Origin: Pseudomonadota bacterium
GTDB lineage: Bacteria > Pseudomonadota > Gammaproteobacteria > Burkholderiales > Burkholderiaceae_C
Length of the DNA stretch: 64,000 nucleotides
Direction of reading: 5' to 3'
Assembly: GCA_021805805.1 (NCBI GenBank)
Contig: JAJZEB010000003.1
Coordinates: 18,411-82,410, forward strand
The notes beneath the pieces were generated by a model. That model made no database searches. It had not been told where the DNA came from and saw nothing but the letters and a program-made list of their open reading frames with translations. Both the position numbers and the translations under genes were made by a program. Shown here piece after piece: positions 63,588-64,000 of this stretch (within the stretch, counting starts at the first letter, position 1; every line of letters begins with the position of its first letter).

Positions 63588-64000
63588 ATGCGCACCGAAA
63601 CGGATTCGCTGGGGCAGGTCCAGGTTCCCGACGATCGCTACTGGGGCGCGCAAACCGCGCGCGCGCTGGACCATTTCGCGACCGACCCGGAGCGGCTGCG
63701 CTGGCCGCGCGCGGTGATCGGCGCGATCGGCCGCGTCAAGCAGGCCGCCGCGCTGGCCAATGGCGAACTCGGCGAACTCGACACCAGGCTGGCTCGGGCC
63801 ATCGCCGATGCCGCCGGCGAAGTCGCCTGCGGCATGCTCGACGACCATTTCCCGCTCGGCGTGTTCCAGGCCGGATCCGGCACGCAGACGAACATGAACG
63901 CCAACGAGGTCATCGCCAACCGCGCGATCGAACGCCTCGGCGGCCGCCTCGGCAGCAAGACCCCGGTACACCCCAACGACCACGTCAACCGCTGCCAGTC
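63588..64000 (+). CDS. fumC: Fumarate hydratase class II (3' truncated by window edge)
   Basis: About 137 N-terminal residues are visible. The enzyme interconverts fumarate and malate in the TCA cycle. The N-terminal [21 protein letters not shown] and the [21 protein letters not shown] segment identify the class II fumarase/aspartase superfamily, and the pattern favours FumC over Asp[12 protein letters not shown] at the window edge leads into the family's HPNDHVN-SQSSND region; Cys in place of the usual Ser or another small residue is minor. AAAGGAG precedes ATG 63588. Confidence 0.92.
   Translation, partial: MRTETDSLGQVQVPDDRYWGAQTARALDHFATDPERLRWPRAVIGAIGRVKQAAALANGELGELDTRLARAIADAAGEVACGMLDDHFPLGVFQAGSGTQTNMNANEVIANRAIERLGGRLGSKTPVHPNDHVNRCQ

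Overview
The window is a dense, very GC-rich bacterial chromosome segment with strong third-position G/C bias, overlapping operons and almost no spare DNA. Gene content and order point to a betaproteobacterium, most likely in the order Burkholderiales: hda-HAD phosphatase-pcnB-folK, rpsP-rimM-trmD-rplS, a CobD/CbiB-like protein, GTP-type PEP carboxykinase, and a TetR-controlled paaABCDE cluster. The placement is inference; there is no rRNA gene to fix it. The first gene (hda) and the last (fumC) are cut by the window edges.

Layout. 1-11.6 kb is housekeeping: DnaA inactivation, polyadenylation, folate synthesis, ribosomal protein/tRNA modification operon with a clear promoter and terminators, a CoA-type Nudix hydrolase, HtpG, a TatD nuclease and a tRNA-Ser(GCU). 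11.8-19.8 kb holds pckG, a hotdog thioesterase, a PsiE-like membrane protein, two large c-di-GMP proteins and a PAP2 phosphatase. 19.9-25.4 kb is the phenylacetate cluster: paaY divergent from paaI-paaABCDE and a TetR regulator, with a palindromic operator between the arms. 25.4-29.2 kb has a solute:sodium symporter with its DUF3311 partner, an OmpA-type lipoprotein and a DUF3014 protein. 29-36 kb is a sugar import and conversion cassette (ABC transporter, AGE-type sugar isomerase, divergent fructokinase). 36-38.4 kb is a CaiD/CaiC-like hydratase/CoA-ligase pair. 38.5-44.2 kb is an apparent operon with a transglutaminase-fold protein and a YtcA/HlyD/FUSC/outer-membrane-factor efflux system.

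44.2-52.6 kb is the most interesting metabolic stretch. paaJ and paaG face away from a small di-iron oxygenase, a ferredoxin-fused reductase, PaaX, an IclR regulator and a complete bifunctional paaZ. This supplies lower-pathway steps for the paa cluster 20 kb away and adds an oxygenase/reductase pair that the standard pathway does not need. paaF, paaH and paaK were not found in the window. 53-58.7 kb carries cysK, ridA-like, lrp-like and dadA genes, then a LysR regulator divergent from azoreductase and pirin genes. 58.8-63.3 kb is a minus-strand cluster (penicillin-binding-protein-like endopeptidase with an odd tripeptide repeat, enoyl-CoA hydratase, acyl-CoA ligase, alpha/beta hydrolase). Three exact 77-bp tandem units lie between ligase and hydrolase and form a chain of four-base-overlapping mini-ORFs. 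fumC begins at the right edge.

No CRISPR array, prophage, transposase or rRNA was seen.
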